In this document: positions 1 to 5,844 of the stretch, piece after piece
How positions within the stretch are numbered: position 1 is the stretch's first letter
Layout: each line of letters opens with the position of its first letter
From: Bacteroidales bacterium
GTDB lineage: Bacteria; Bacteroidota; Bacteroidia; Bacteroidales; 4484-276
Direction: 5' to 3'
NCBI GenBank assembly: GCA_029939965.1
Contig: JAOZRY010000230.1
Coordinates: 1 to 5,844 of the forward strand
Length of the DNA stretch: 5,844 nt
Made by a program: the position numbers and the translations under genes
The notes under the pieces: model-generated
What the model was told of the DNA's origin: nothing
The model's input: the letters and a program-made list of their open reading frames with translations, nothing else
The model's database searches: none

Positions 1-1781
1 TCGTCTTTTTTAATAATAATATCCCAATTGCCCGGATTTATACAATTCCCTGCCGATCGGCGCAATGTGCCATTTGATGGCTTATAGGTTGTTGAATACA
101 TGAGGCAGGTATCAACATCATCCATAAAACACTGAAATCCATCAGAGCTTGTTATTGGCGATGACCAAATACCATTTTTCAAATAATTAATTCCACAGTC
201 CTGATAACCTACCATAATTTGATAAGGATCCAGGTTTGAACTTGCAAAGTTATATATGGTAGAAATCCCAAGGCCGTTATTCAACTCGAAGGTAGGATGA
301 TTGTTGGAATTTACGATATTAATCTCTTCAAAAATATTATCGCCTGCGGCATTGCCTTTGCGATGAAAATATTCAGTATCCGACATATTTCTTTTGTACA
401 ACCCACCATCAGTACCGGCATAAAGCACATTGGGTTCGTAAGGCGAAAAAACCAACTCATGATAATCGACATGAGAATCGAAGTACTGGCGGCTCCACGG
501 TTGCTCAGGAGCCTCGGTGTTGAACCTGTACAGCCTTACACCACCCGAATACAAATACTTCGAATCTTCATAAGAAACTGCCATCTCGGTTCTACCTCCC
601 GTAATGCCCGGGCCAGCCCTGCTACCCATTAATCCGGTAATTGGAATGTTGCTCCACTCATCGTTGATAATATCGTAACTAAACACATGGTAAAATGCCT
701 GTGCTTGCCAGTTATAGGGTGGCGGGCCATCTCTGTTCACACAATTAATGTACAAAAAATCGCCGTGTGGCGAAAGAGTCATATTTAAACTTTGCACATA
801 CTCTTCGCCATCAAAAGCATTGGGAAAAGGAGTGTTGGCAAAATCCAATCCGTTTTGGGCTGTAGCTATTCGATTCCAGGTATTGAGGCTTCCGTTTTGA
901 TTTGATGAAATAATATCGATGCCAACAGCATATAAAATATGAGGGTAATTTGGATGAAAGTCCATGTTTCGGATATACTCGATATGGCCGGGTGCTGACG
1001 GATATACTTTAGTCCACTCGGGGTTTTGCGCATTGCGATTTGTAGTTTTAAAAATCCCGATGGAGGTACCGGCAAAAGCAACATCAGTATTTGTGGGATG
1101 TAACAATACTTTTCCGATGGTAAAATGCACCTCGAAATCGTTTAGCCCAACGGGTTTCCAAGTCTGGCCACCATTTGCCGATCGGTAAATTCCACACGAA
1201 TATACCCATTGGCTATCCACATCGCCGGTACCAATAAAAATATTCCCGGTATTTACAGGATCAATAGCAATTGAGGAAATTCCAATAGAAGGTAATTGCT
1301 GATCGGTATTCAGGTTTTGCCAATTTTCGCCCCGATCGTAGCTTGCCCACACACCACCCAGCGGGCAACCAACATAAATGGTGTTACTATCGGTGGGATG
1401 AAATGCAATAGCATCGATCCTGCCAACTCCGCCAATACCATTTTCCGCAGGTCCCAGCTCTTCCCAATCAGAACTCACAACCCTACTCTCATTGTGTGAT
1501 TTATCAAAACTCCTTACATATTTATTATGATAATAAATGGCGGTATCAAAATTATAATGCGGCATTAACCGGGGACCCCAAAAATTTTCCCAACGTTTAA
1601 ATTGCATAAAGTAACCTCCTTCGGAAGTATCCATACCTGAACCCGAAAAATTTTTATAGAACTCCCGTTGTATTTCCTTAAAATCGGATATCCCATTACT
1701 CCCTGTTTGCCCACGTGCAACATTACCAATTAGAATAAGAATAATAAAGCAAAGTGATACTTTCTTCAAATTTAGCAGCAT
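1..1781 (-). CDS. Secreted BNR/Asp-box beta-propeller protein (sortilin/VPS10-like), probable type IX secretion cargo; partial, 3' end beyond window
   Basis: Reading the minus strand from the ATG at 1781-1779 gives 593 codons without a stop up to the left edge, so the C-terminus is missing. Residues 1-25 form a signal peptide: two lysines at 6-7, a hydrophobic core at about 8-20, and a likely cut after ARG at 22-24 before Gln25. Residues about 31-71 (EIQREFYKNF, then QFKRWENFWGPR) resemble the N-terminal region common in Bacteroidota exported propeller proteins. A propeller follows: WEELGP at 106-111, GRIDAIAFHP at 120-129 and YVGCPLGGVW at 136-145. Two clear Asp-boxes are present: S147-x-D149-x-G151-x-x-W154 and S201-x-N203-x-G205-x-T207-W208. 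Degenerate copies lie near 245-257, 292-302 and 574-586, and a blade-like YAGTDGGLY lies at 454-462. Relatives usually end in a T9SS sorting domain; whether this one does cannot be seen. Asp-boxes are structural, so no enzyme activity can be assigned. No Shine-Dalgarno motif precedes the ATG, only A-rich DNA. Family call strong, function unknown. Confidence 0.9.
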   Translation of the reverse strand, partial: MLLNLKKVSLCFIILILIGNVARGQTGSNGISDFKEIQREFYKNFSGSGMDTSEGGYFMQFKRWENFWGPRLMPHYNFDTAIYYHNKYVRSFDKSHNESRVVSSDWEELGPAENGIGGVGRIDAIAFHPTDSNTIYVGCPLGGVWASYDRGENWQNLNTDQQLPSIGISSIAIDPVNTGNIFIGTGDVDSQWVYSCGIYRSANGGQTWKPVGLNDFEVHFTIGKVLLHPTNTDVAFAGTSIGIFKTTNRNAQNPEWTKVYPSAPGHIEYIRNMDFHPNYPHILYAVGIDIISSNQNGSLNTWNRIATAQNGLDFANTPFPNAFDGEEYVQSLNMTLSPHGDFLYINCVNRDGPPPYNWQAQAFYHVFSYDIINDEWSNIPITGLMGSRAGPGITGGRTEMAVSYEDSKYLYSGGVRLYRFNTEAPEQPWSRQYFDSHVDYHELVFSPYEPNVLYAGTDGGLYKRNMSDTEYFHRKGNAAGDNIFEEINIVNSNNHPTFELNNGLGISTIYNFASSNLDPYQIMVGYQDCGINYLKNGIWSSPITSSDGFQCFMDDVDTCLMYSTTYKPSNGTLRRSAGNCINPGNWDIIIKKD

Positions 1782-1924
1782 GTTTTATTTTGTTTTAAAC
1801 GTATTGCGGTATGAAATGTTGGGGATTTCGGAACTACGAATCTATCAACTGATATGAACTTTGATAGCGAGCAAAGTGTTTGGCGTACCACTCGTGCAGA
1901 ACGAAGATGTTTCTTAACAGCCTG

Positions 1925-1943
1925 TCCCGATCATTTTTCGGGA
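1925..1943. repeat. Short inverted repeat (TCCCGA / TCGGGA)
   Basis: A perfect 6-bp inverted repeat, TCCCGA at 1925-1930 and TCGGGA at 1938-1943, encloses a 7-base loop. Its GC-rich arms stand out in an AT-rich gap. It could be a transcript-end hairpin or part of a dispersed intergenic repeat; there is no T-tract on either side to make it a standard intrinsic terminator. The role is unknown. Confidence 0.4.
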
Positions 1944-2053
1944 AAGTTAGCATGCAAAAGAATGAGCCTGAATGTATTACTTATATTTGAACAGTTCCTA
2001 AAATGATAAAATACTCATTTTCCAAAAACATATACCGAAATTAAGTGCTTACT

Positions 2054-2082
2054 CAAAAATAGCCTACATCTTTAACTTGCAG
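2054..2082 (-). promoter_or_regulatory. Weak candidate Bacteroidota promoter for the propeller gene
   Basis: On the minus strand CTG (2082-2080) is followed after 18 bases by TATTTTTG (2061-2054), a perfect match to the TAnnTTTG -7 box with one mismatch in the -33 TTG. The spacing equals that of the two better promoters near 5524-5606. It would give a long leader of about 270 bases before the ATG at 1781, and it lies only 26 bases past the transporter stop codon, so a chance match in AT-rich DNA is quite possible. It is the only perfect TAnnTTTG that I found on this strand in the gap. Confidence 0.25.
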
Positions 2083-2107
2083 TTTCTTTTACAAAATCCG
2101 TGATCAA

Positions 2108-3709
2108 TTAAAACCCGTTCAATTCCATAGTTACAGTTGGAATTAATAATAAAAATCCCAGAAGGATTAGAACGATCATAAAAGGGGTGATCCATTTTAC
2201 CCATTTGTCGTAGGGTATTTTTGCCACACCCAGCACACCAATCAACACACCCGATGTAGGTGTAATCATATTGGTAAAACCATCTCCAAACTGGAAAGCC
2301 ACTACCGTAGCTTGCCGCGAAACCCCGATCAAATCGGAAAACTGCGACATAATAGGCATGGTTAAAGCTGCCTTTGCCGAACCGGAAGGTATTACAACAT
2401 TGATGATGGTTTGAAAAACGTACATCATCCCAACAGAAGCAACCTTACCCATATCTCCCATCGATTCGGAAACATAATAAAGAAGCGTGTCGATAATATG
2501 TCCATTTTCTAAAATAATAATAATACCACCAGCCAGGCCAACCACCATGGCTGCCGACAAAATATCTTTTACACCTTCCAAAAACAGGTTGGTGATCTTG
2601 TTGGCCGAATTATTCATTGCTACTCCCGAAGCTATACCCATTACAAAAAACAGTGTGGCAATTTCCATTACATACCAGCCATAGCCCATCACACCAACAA
2701 TTAAGTACAGGATGGTGAACATTAAAAGATTTAAAACAAAAAAGTGTGCAGATTTACGCAATGACAACACACCCGTAATTACAAAAACTGCGGTTAATAT
2801 TGGAATTACAGGAAAAGTTGCCGATGAATTTCCAACTGAGAGGGTGGTTTGGGGCATTATTACCGAATAGATGATCATTACCACAAGTATAAAAAAGAAT
2901 GTAAACCAAGCGGATTTTGGTGTGTGGTATTTGATGTTTTCGATATCCTCAGTGCTTCCCTTTTTTCGCCAGTATTCATCATCGTCATAAACAATAGATG
3001 ATTTGGGATTCTTTTTAATTTTGGCAGCATAGCGCAAAATCCAGGCTATTCCAACAAAATTGATTACAGTCCAAGCAAAGAAACGATATTCGATTCCTGA
3101 GAAAAGCGGCAGATCAGACAAACCTTGTGCAATGCCAATGGTAAAAGGATTGAGTAGTGCGCCTGCGAAACCAAGTCCGGCAGCCACAAAACACATCGAC
3201 ACACCCACTATAGAATCGTACCCCATGGTAATAGCAAGCGGTACAAATATGATGATGAAGGCGATGGTTTCTTCACTCATCCCAAAAATGGCTCCAAAGG
3301 CACTAAACATCAGCATAATTAGTGTGATAATCATATTGTCAACGCCGATGGTTTTCATCACTTTGTTATGCTCCAGTTTTTTGGTAAACTTGAGAAAGGA
3401 GTAAATCCCCACATCAATTGCACGGCTGCTGTTCATTATCCAAAAAGCACCGCCAATCAACAAAATAAAAACGATGATATCTGCCTTATCCACAAAACCA
3501 TCAAAAAGTGCTGAGAAAATTTCCCAGGTTTGAGGTGTATTTTCAGTATATTCAAACGATTCGCTTTTAATTACTTCGCGCTCCGTTTCTCCCACTACCA
3601 CGGTAATTCGCTCAAATTCACCTCCCGGGACAAACCAGGTAAGGATAGCAGCAAAAACAATAATACCGAAAACAATGACATAGGTGTGTGGAATTTGTCT
3701 CTTCTTCAT
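2108..3709 (-). CDS. YfcC/DcuC-family inner-membrane transporter (AbgT/C4-dicarboxylate carrier-like)
   Basis: A complete 533-residue integral membrane protein. The ATG at 3709 opens a typical family N-terminus, KKRQIPHTYVIVFG at 2-15, followed by a first membrane segment ending in WFVPGGEF (25-32). About 12-14 hydrophobic segments follow. Family landmarks are GMSEE at 143-147 in the first half, LLNPFTIGIAQGL at 185-197, PSGSAKAALTMPIM at 441-454 and the long conserved stretch FQFGDGFTNMITPTSGVL at 472-489, ending in AKIPYDKW (496-503). Charged residues 229-265 form a cytoplasmic loop between two halves that resemble each other, as in ion-coupled carriers of this superfamily; 31-75 is probably an outside loop. 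Family members have been linked to C4-dicarboxylates, arginine/ornithine or other carboxylates and amino acids, usually driven by an ion gradient. The substrate here cannot be read from sequence and no catabolic gene is adjacent. The start is preceded by A/T-rich DNA without a Shine-Dalgarno motif. Gaps of 326 and 223 bases suggest it is transcribed alone. Confidence 0.93.
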   Translation of the reverse strand: MKKRQIPHTYVIVFGIIVFAAILTWFVPGGEFERITVVVGETEREVIKSESFEYTENTPQTWEIFSALFDGFVDKADIIVFILLIGGAFWIMNSSRAIDVGIYSFLKFTKKLEHNKVMKTIGVDNMIITLIMLMFSAFGAIFGMSEETIAFIIIFVPLAITMGYDSIVGVSMCFVAAGLGFAGALLNPFTIGIAQGLSDLPLFSGIEYRFFAWTVINFVGIAWILRYAAKIKKNPKSSIVYDDDEYWRKKGSTEDIENIKYHTPKSAWFTFFFILVVMIIYSVIMPQTTLSVGNSSATFPVIPILTAVFVITGVLSLRKSAHFFVLNLLMFTILYLIVGVMGYGWYVMEIATLFFVMGIASGVAMNNSANKITNLFLEGVKDILSAAMVVGLAGGIIIILENGHIIDTLLYYVSESMGDMGKVASVGMMYVFQTIINVVIPSGSAKAALTMPIMSQFSDLIGVSRQATVVAFQFGDGFTNMITPTSGVLIGVLGVAKIPYDKWVKWITPFMIVLILLGFLLLIPTVTMELNGF

Positions 3710-3817
3710 ACTATAAATTTTTATTTATCAAACTAAATTAATTACAAAAAAACAGATTTTTTCATCTCCATTACAATTTTAAATCTATTTCCCGTAACAA
3801 AAATTGAGTTGGGTTTG

Positions 3818-3846
3818 CAAATATACTACAACACATTTTGAAACAT
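3818..3846 (-). promoter_or_regulatory. Candidate promoter of the YfcC-family transporter gene
   Basis: On the minus strand TATATTTG (3825-3818) matches the Bacteroidota -7 box TAnnTTTG perfectly and is followed by CA, as in the tRNA and flippase promoters of this window. Eighteen bases upstream lies ATG (3846-3844), one mismatch from the -33 TTG. A second perfect -7-like box, TATCTTTG, lies just upstream at 3858-3851 with a poorer -33 region. Starting about 7 bases past the first box, the transcript would carry a leader of roughly 100 bases before the ATG at 3709. This is motif evidence only, in AT-rich DNA. Confidence 0.45.
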
Positions 3847-3932
3847 AAAGCAAAGATATTTAACCTCATCAAAATCATAATTAATCAGAACTTAACATGA
3901 AATTATTGATGCTTGTAATCCTATTTATTCTT

Positions 3933-5438
3933 TCATTTCCTGATTTTTCTTTTCAGCAAACCAAGAATATATTTATCATCATCGTCGAGCTGAAGAGCCA
4001 AAGTTACAAGCATAAAAATGCTAATGAAAACAAACCCACCCACAATCATTTCAATAATAGGGTTTAAGTTGATGTTCCGGCTCAAAAAATATACTGTAAA
4101 AAATGCTGCAATACCTGCAATCAGAGGCTTTATTACACTTAGTTTAAAAGGATGAATTTTTTCGAAATTGTAAAGTTCGATAATACGTACGGAATTAATT
4201 ATGATTATTGTACCGGTATAAGCTATGGCCGTACCTATGCTTCCATAAACAGGCGTAAGCCACCAGGTAAAACCAACAATCATTGTTAATTGTAGCACCG
4301 AATTTATGAGAGTAACTTTTGAGCGTCCGCTCATAAGAATAATAGAACTTGCCAATCCCATTGAAGCATTTACCATTTCACCGGTCATTAAAAGTATTAA
4401 GACAAATACTCCGGATGTAAATTCATCTCCAAAAATTCGCAGGATAGTTTCGTTAAACAACAGAATCAGGGAAAATATAATCAAGCTAAAAGTAAAAATC
4501 CATTTGGTTACGGTTTTAAATAACGCGGCTATAGTTTCTTTATCCCTTTTGGCAAACAACTCCGAAATTGTAGGCATAAATATCAACTTAAATGCCGATA
4601 TCGAAAAAACCACCAAAGCTCCAACCTTGTAGCTTATGTTGTAAATCCCAATTTCGGTATTGTTCAAAAAAAAACCCATGATTATAATCGGACTCAGCCC
4701 AAATGCAGTAGAAGCAATGGTGGATGCATAAACCGGAATATTGAAATTCCACAGTTTCTTCAATTCAACTGTTTTAGAAACACGCTGCACTTTTTTTAAA
4801 AATGTTTTGCGCAAAACAATCCATGCCACCATAGTGGCAATAATCACAATTGAGATGTGGGCTACTATTAGCCCATTAAGTGCAAATCCAAAAAGAAAAG
4901 CTGATGAAACAAGCACAAAAAACAATAAAGGAATGAGAATGTTAGCAAATAATACCTGATATTTAACCTGTTTTAGGCCAACAAATGTGCTCAAAACGGA
5001 TCTTAATATTGCAGCAAATGGAATCAATATTAAAAATACACGAAGATAAAAAGTGAGTTCAGGTCTGCCAAAAAATTCCTCCGAAATATAGTTGCTCAAC
5101 AAAAAAGTTATCACTACAAAAATAACCGAAGAAATCAGGACAGTTTTTAAAACATAAATTACTGTGCCCTTCATTAACGATTGATTGTTAAAACCTATGT
5201 ACATCGATAAAAAACGAACAACGGAAGAGTTAAGTCCCAACATAGCAATAACAATAATGAATTCAACAATGCGGGTTGCCAATACATACAAACCATATTG
5301 ATCGGCACCAAGTGATCGTGTAATAACTGCATTATTCACAAACGACATCAGATTAAATACAATAAGCCCCACCGCTGTAATTCCGGCATTTTTTGTAATG
5401 CTCTTCAATTCATTTTGATATGTTGTTTCTTTTGCCAA
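3933..5438 (-). CDS. Wzx-like oligosaccharide/polysaccharide flippase (MOP superfamily), TTG start
   Basis: A complete 501-residue membrane protein with about 14 hydrophobic segments, the usual size and topology for Wzx/RfbX-type flippases, which move undecaprenyl-linked glycan units across the inner membrane. Seen in the sequence: helix 1 at about 18-36, then RSLGADQYGLYVLA at 41-54, a hallmark of the family; MGFFLNNTEIGIYNISYKVG at 254-273 opening the second half; FMPTISELFAKRDKET at 287-302; and a charged cytoplasmic tail (DDDDKY at 485-490, ending KRKIRK). The start is TTG at 5438-5436. A TAG lies directly upstream in frame (5441-5439), and the next methionine (residue 31) would remove most of helix 1, so TTG is the best choice. 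No Shine-Dalgarno motif is visible. No glycosyltransferase, polymerase or other flippase gene is present in the window, so this is an orphan copy whose glycan (capsule, O-antigen or other) is unknown. A good promoter lies about 85 bases upstream. Confidence 0.93.
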   Translation of the reverse strand: MAKETTYQNELKSITKNAGITAVGLIVFNLMSFVNNAVITRSLGADQYGLYVLATRIVEFIIVIAMLGLNSSVVRFLSMYIGFNNQSLMKGTVIYVLKTVLISSVIFVVITFLLSNYISEEFFGRPELTFYLRVFLILIPFAAILRSVLSTFVGLKQVKYQVLFANILIPLLFFVLVSSAFLFGFALNGLIVAHISIVIIATMVAWIVLRKTFLKKVQRVSKTVELKKLWNFNIPVYASTIASTAFGLSPIIIMGFFLNNTEIGIYNISYKVGALVVFSISAFKLIFMPTISELFAKRDKETIAALFKTVTKWIFTFSLIIFSLILLFNETILRIFGDEFTSGVFVLILLMTGEMVNASMGLASSIILMSGRSKVTLINSVLQLTMIVGFTWWLTPVYGSIGTAIAYTGTIIIINSVRIIELYNFEKIHPFKLSVIKPLIAGIAAFFTVYFLSRNINLNPIIEMIVGGFVFISIFMLVTLALQLDDDDKYILGLLKRKIRK

Positions 5439-5523
5439 CTAAATCAGTTCTTTTTGTTGTGCTAATTGTATATTATTGCCGTTAATAATCACTTGCTAAC
5501 AATAGGCTAAATTTTAATGCTTG

Positions 5524-5552
5524 CAAAAGTATGAAAAGCATGTTCTCGACAA
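5524..5552 (-). promoter_or_regulatory. Bacteroidota-type promoter of the flippase gene
   Basis: On the minus strand TTG (5552-5550), an 18-base spacer, then TACTTTTG (5531-5524) followed by CA match the phylum's -33 TTG and -7 TAnnTTTG consensus without a mismatch. Layout and spacing are identical to the tRNA promoter on the other strand. Initiation about 7 bases downstream would give a leader of about 80 bases before the TTG start codon at 5438. Confidence 0.7.
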
Positions 5553-5577
5553 TCGAAAAAAAAAGTTCAAAAAAAAG

Positions 5578-5606
5578 TTGTGGGATAAAATAAAAGTGTA
5601 TTTTTG
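5578..5606 (+). promoter_or_regulatory. Bacteroidota-type promoter of the tRNA-Asp gene
   Basis: TTG (5578-5580), an 18-base spacer and TATTTTTG (5599-5606) followed by CA match the primary sigma factor consensus of Bacteroidota. An A8 run (5569-5576) sits just upstream of the -33 box, as an UP-like element would. Initiation near 5613 would leave about 23 bases of leader for RNase P to remove before the mature 5' end at 5636. A strong match directly ahead of a stable RNA gene makes this the most credible promoter in the window. Confidence 0.8.
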
Positions 5607-5635
5607 CATCCGCTTTTGAGAGTTCTTTACAAAAT

Positions 5636-5712
5636 GGTCCGGTAGTTCAGTTGGTTAGAATGCCTGCCTGTCACGCAGGAGGTCGCGAGTTCGAGTCTCG
5701 TCCGGACCGCCA
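5636..5712 (+). tRNA. tRNA-Asp (anticodon GUC)
   Basis: The cloverleaf folds completely. The acceptor stem GGTCCGG (5636-5642) pairs with CCGGACC (5702-5708). The anticodon stem CCTGC/GCAGG (5663-5667/5675-5679) holds a 7-base loop with GTC at 5670-5672, reading the Asp codons GAC and GAU. The T stem GCGAG/CTCGT (5685-5689/5697-5701, one G-U pair) encloses the loop TTCGAGT. The discriminator base is G5709, the expected identity base for Asp. CCA at 5710-5712 appears to be encoded; if it is ignored the gene ends at 5709. The tRNA stands alone with its own promoter and terminator and is transcribed away from the flippase gene. Confidence 0.97.
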
Positions 5713-5724
5713 ACTACAGATTTG

Positions 5725-5767
5725 AACCCATTGTTAAACATTGTTTAGCAATGGGTTTTTTGTTTTT
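5725..5767 (+). terminator. Rho-independent terminator of the tRNA-Asp gene
   Basis: A 15-bp stem (5725-5739 with 5743-5757, one T-G wobble at 5734/5748) closes on a 3-base loop at 5740-5742. The downstream arm runs into a T-rich tract (5756-5767, six T, G, five T). It begins 12 bases after the tRNA CCA end and is read in the same direction. The long stem and T-run make this the only clear intrinsic terminator in the window. The upstream side of the stem has only a short A-run, so it should act mainly on plus-strand transcripts. Confidence 0.9.
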
Positions 5768-5844
5768 GGGATTGTGATAAAATAAATTGACAGTTTTAAA
5801 CGAAGTTGCTTTGTTTTTTTAACGACTTGAAAAAATTAAGAATA

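Larger units (their letters stand above)
1782..2107. other. Intergenic gap without a gene; small inverted repeats
   Basis: This 326-base stretch lies between the stop of the transporter gene and the start of the propeller gene, both on the minus strand. I found no convincing reading frame in it. It holds three small inverted repeats: a 7-bp pair with a 12-base spacer at 1842-1848/1861-1867, a 6-bp pair with a 7-base loop at 1925-1930/1938-1943, and an AT-rich 7-bp pair with an 8-base loop at 2000-2006/2015-2021. None is followed by a T-run on the minus strand, so none is a convincing terminator for the transporter gene. The part from about 1837 to 1950 looks richer in GC and structure than the rest and could be an interspersed repeat, which one window cannot show. 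Confidence 0.6.

Noticed and set aside
52..61. Perfect 10-bp palindrome GCCGATCGGC
   Set aside because: It lies inside the propeller coding sequence over an Arg-Arg-Ser-Ala run; a similar GCCGATCGG recurs near 1177 over the Arg-Ser-Ala of an Asp-box. Codon use at a repeated motif explains it.
297..632. Plus-strand open frame of 111 codons, and two others at 964-1188 and 1296-1499
   Set aside because: They lie wholly antisense to the propeller gene, whose frame has a signal peptide and Asp-boxes. Their translations show no domain or composition of a real protein.
866..1084. Minus-strand 72-codon frame
   Set aside because: It overlaps the propeller gene in another frame on the same strand and has no recognisable content.
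1837..1875. TTTG ... TAGATTCG as a nearer promoter for the propeller gene
   Set aside because: The -7 box has one mismatch and the spacer is 27 bases, far from the 18 seen in the convincing promoters.
2000..2021. AT-rich inverted repeat as a terminator for the transporter gene
   Set aside because: The 7-bp stem is almost all A-T pairs and no T-run follows it on the minus strand.
2487..3736. Plus-strand frames at 2487-2684, 3060-3404 and 3530-3736
   Set aside because: They are antisense shadows of the transporter gene, which has strong family motifs along its full length.
4306..4959. Plus-strand frames at 4306-4632 and 4741-4959
   Set aside because: They are antisense shadows of the flippase gene, without independent support.
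5690..5712. tRNA 3' end as a possible integration (att) site
   Set aside because: No second copy of the tRNA 3' end and no integrase, phage or plasmid gene is visible in the window.
5787..5813. TTG-N16-TTGCTTTG as a promoter for a gene to the right
   Set aside because: The spacer is 2 bases shorter than in the good promoters here, the -7 box has a mismatch at its second base, and no gene start is visible before the edge.

Overview
The window looks like a chromosomal piece of a member of the Bacteroidota, perhaps a marine or sediment Marinilabiliales-type organism (the order is only an inference). Four things point there: promoters of the TTG / TAnnTTTG type, start sites preceded by A-rich DNA instead of Shine-Dalgarno motifs, low GC, and a secreted Asp-box propeller protein with a leader and N-terminal region typical of type IX secretion cargo in this phylum.

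Layout from left to right. Positions 1-1781 (minus strand) hold the 5' part of a long gene for an exported BNR/sortilin-like beta-propeller protein; it is open across all 593 visible codons and runs off the left edge. Positions 1782-2107 are a 326-base gap with no gene, small inverted repeats and a weak promoter candidate. Positions 2108-3709 (minus) encode a complete YfcC/DcuC-family membrane transporter. Positions 3710-3932 are a short AT-rich gap with promoter-like boxes for the transporter. Positions 3933-5438 (minus) encode a complete Wzx-like polysaccharide flippase that appears to start at TTG. At the right end a tRNA-Asp(GUC) gene is read on the plus strand, with a good promoter in front and a strong intrinsic terminator behind. 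The last 77 bases show nothing I can support.

The three protein genes share a strand, but they are separated by 223 and 326 bases and do not form an evident pathway, so they are probably separate transcription units: an exported protein of unknown role, a carboxylate or amino-acid type transporter, and an envelope lipid-linked-glycan flippase without glycosyltransferase neighbours. The best non-coding structure is the 197-base region between the flippase and the tRNA, where two back-to-back promoters with identical TTG-N18-TAnnTTTGCA layout flank a 25-base A-tract region. I see no defence system, CRISPR array, insertion sequence or phage gene. The window reads as ordinary core or near-core sequence.
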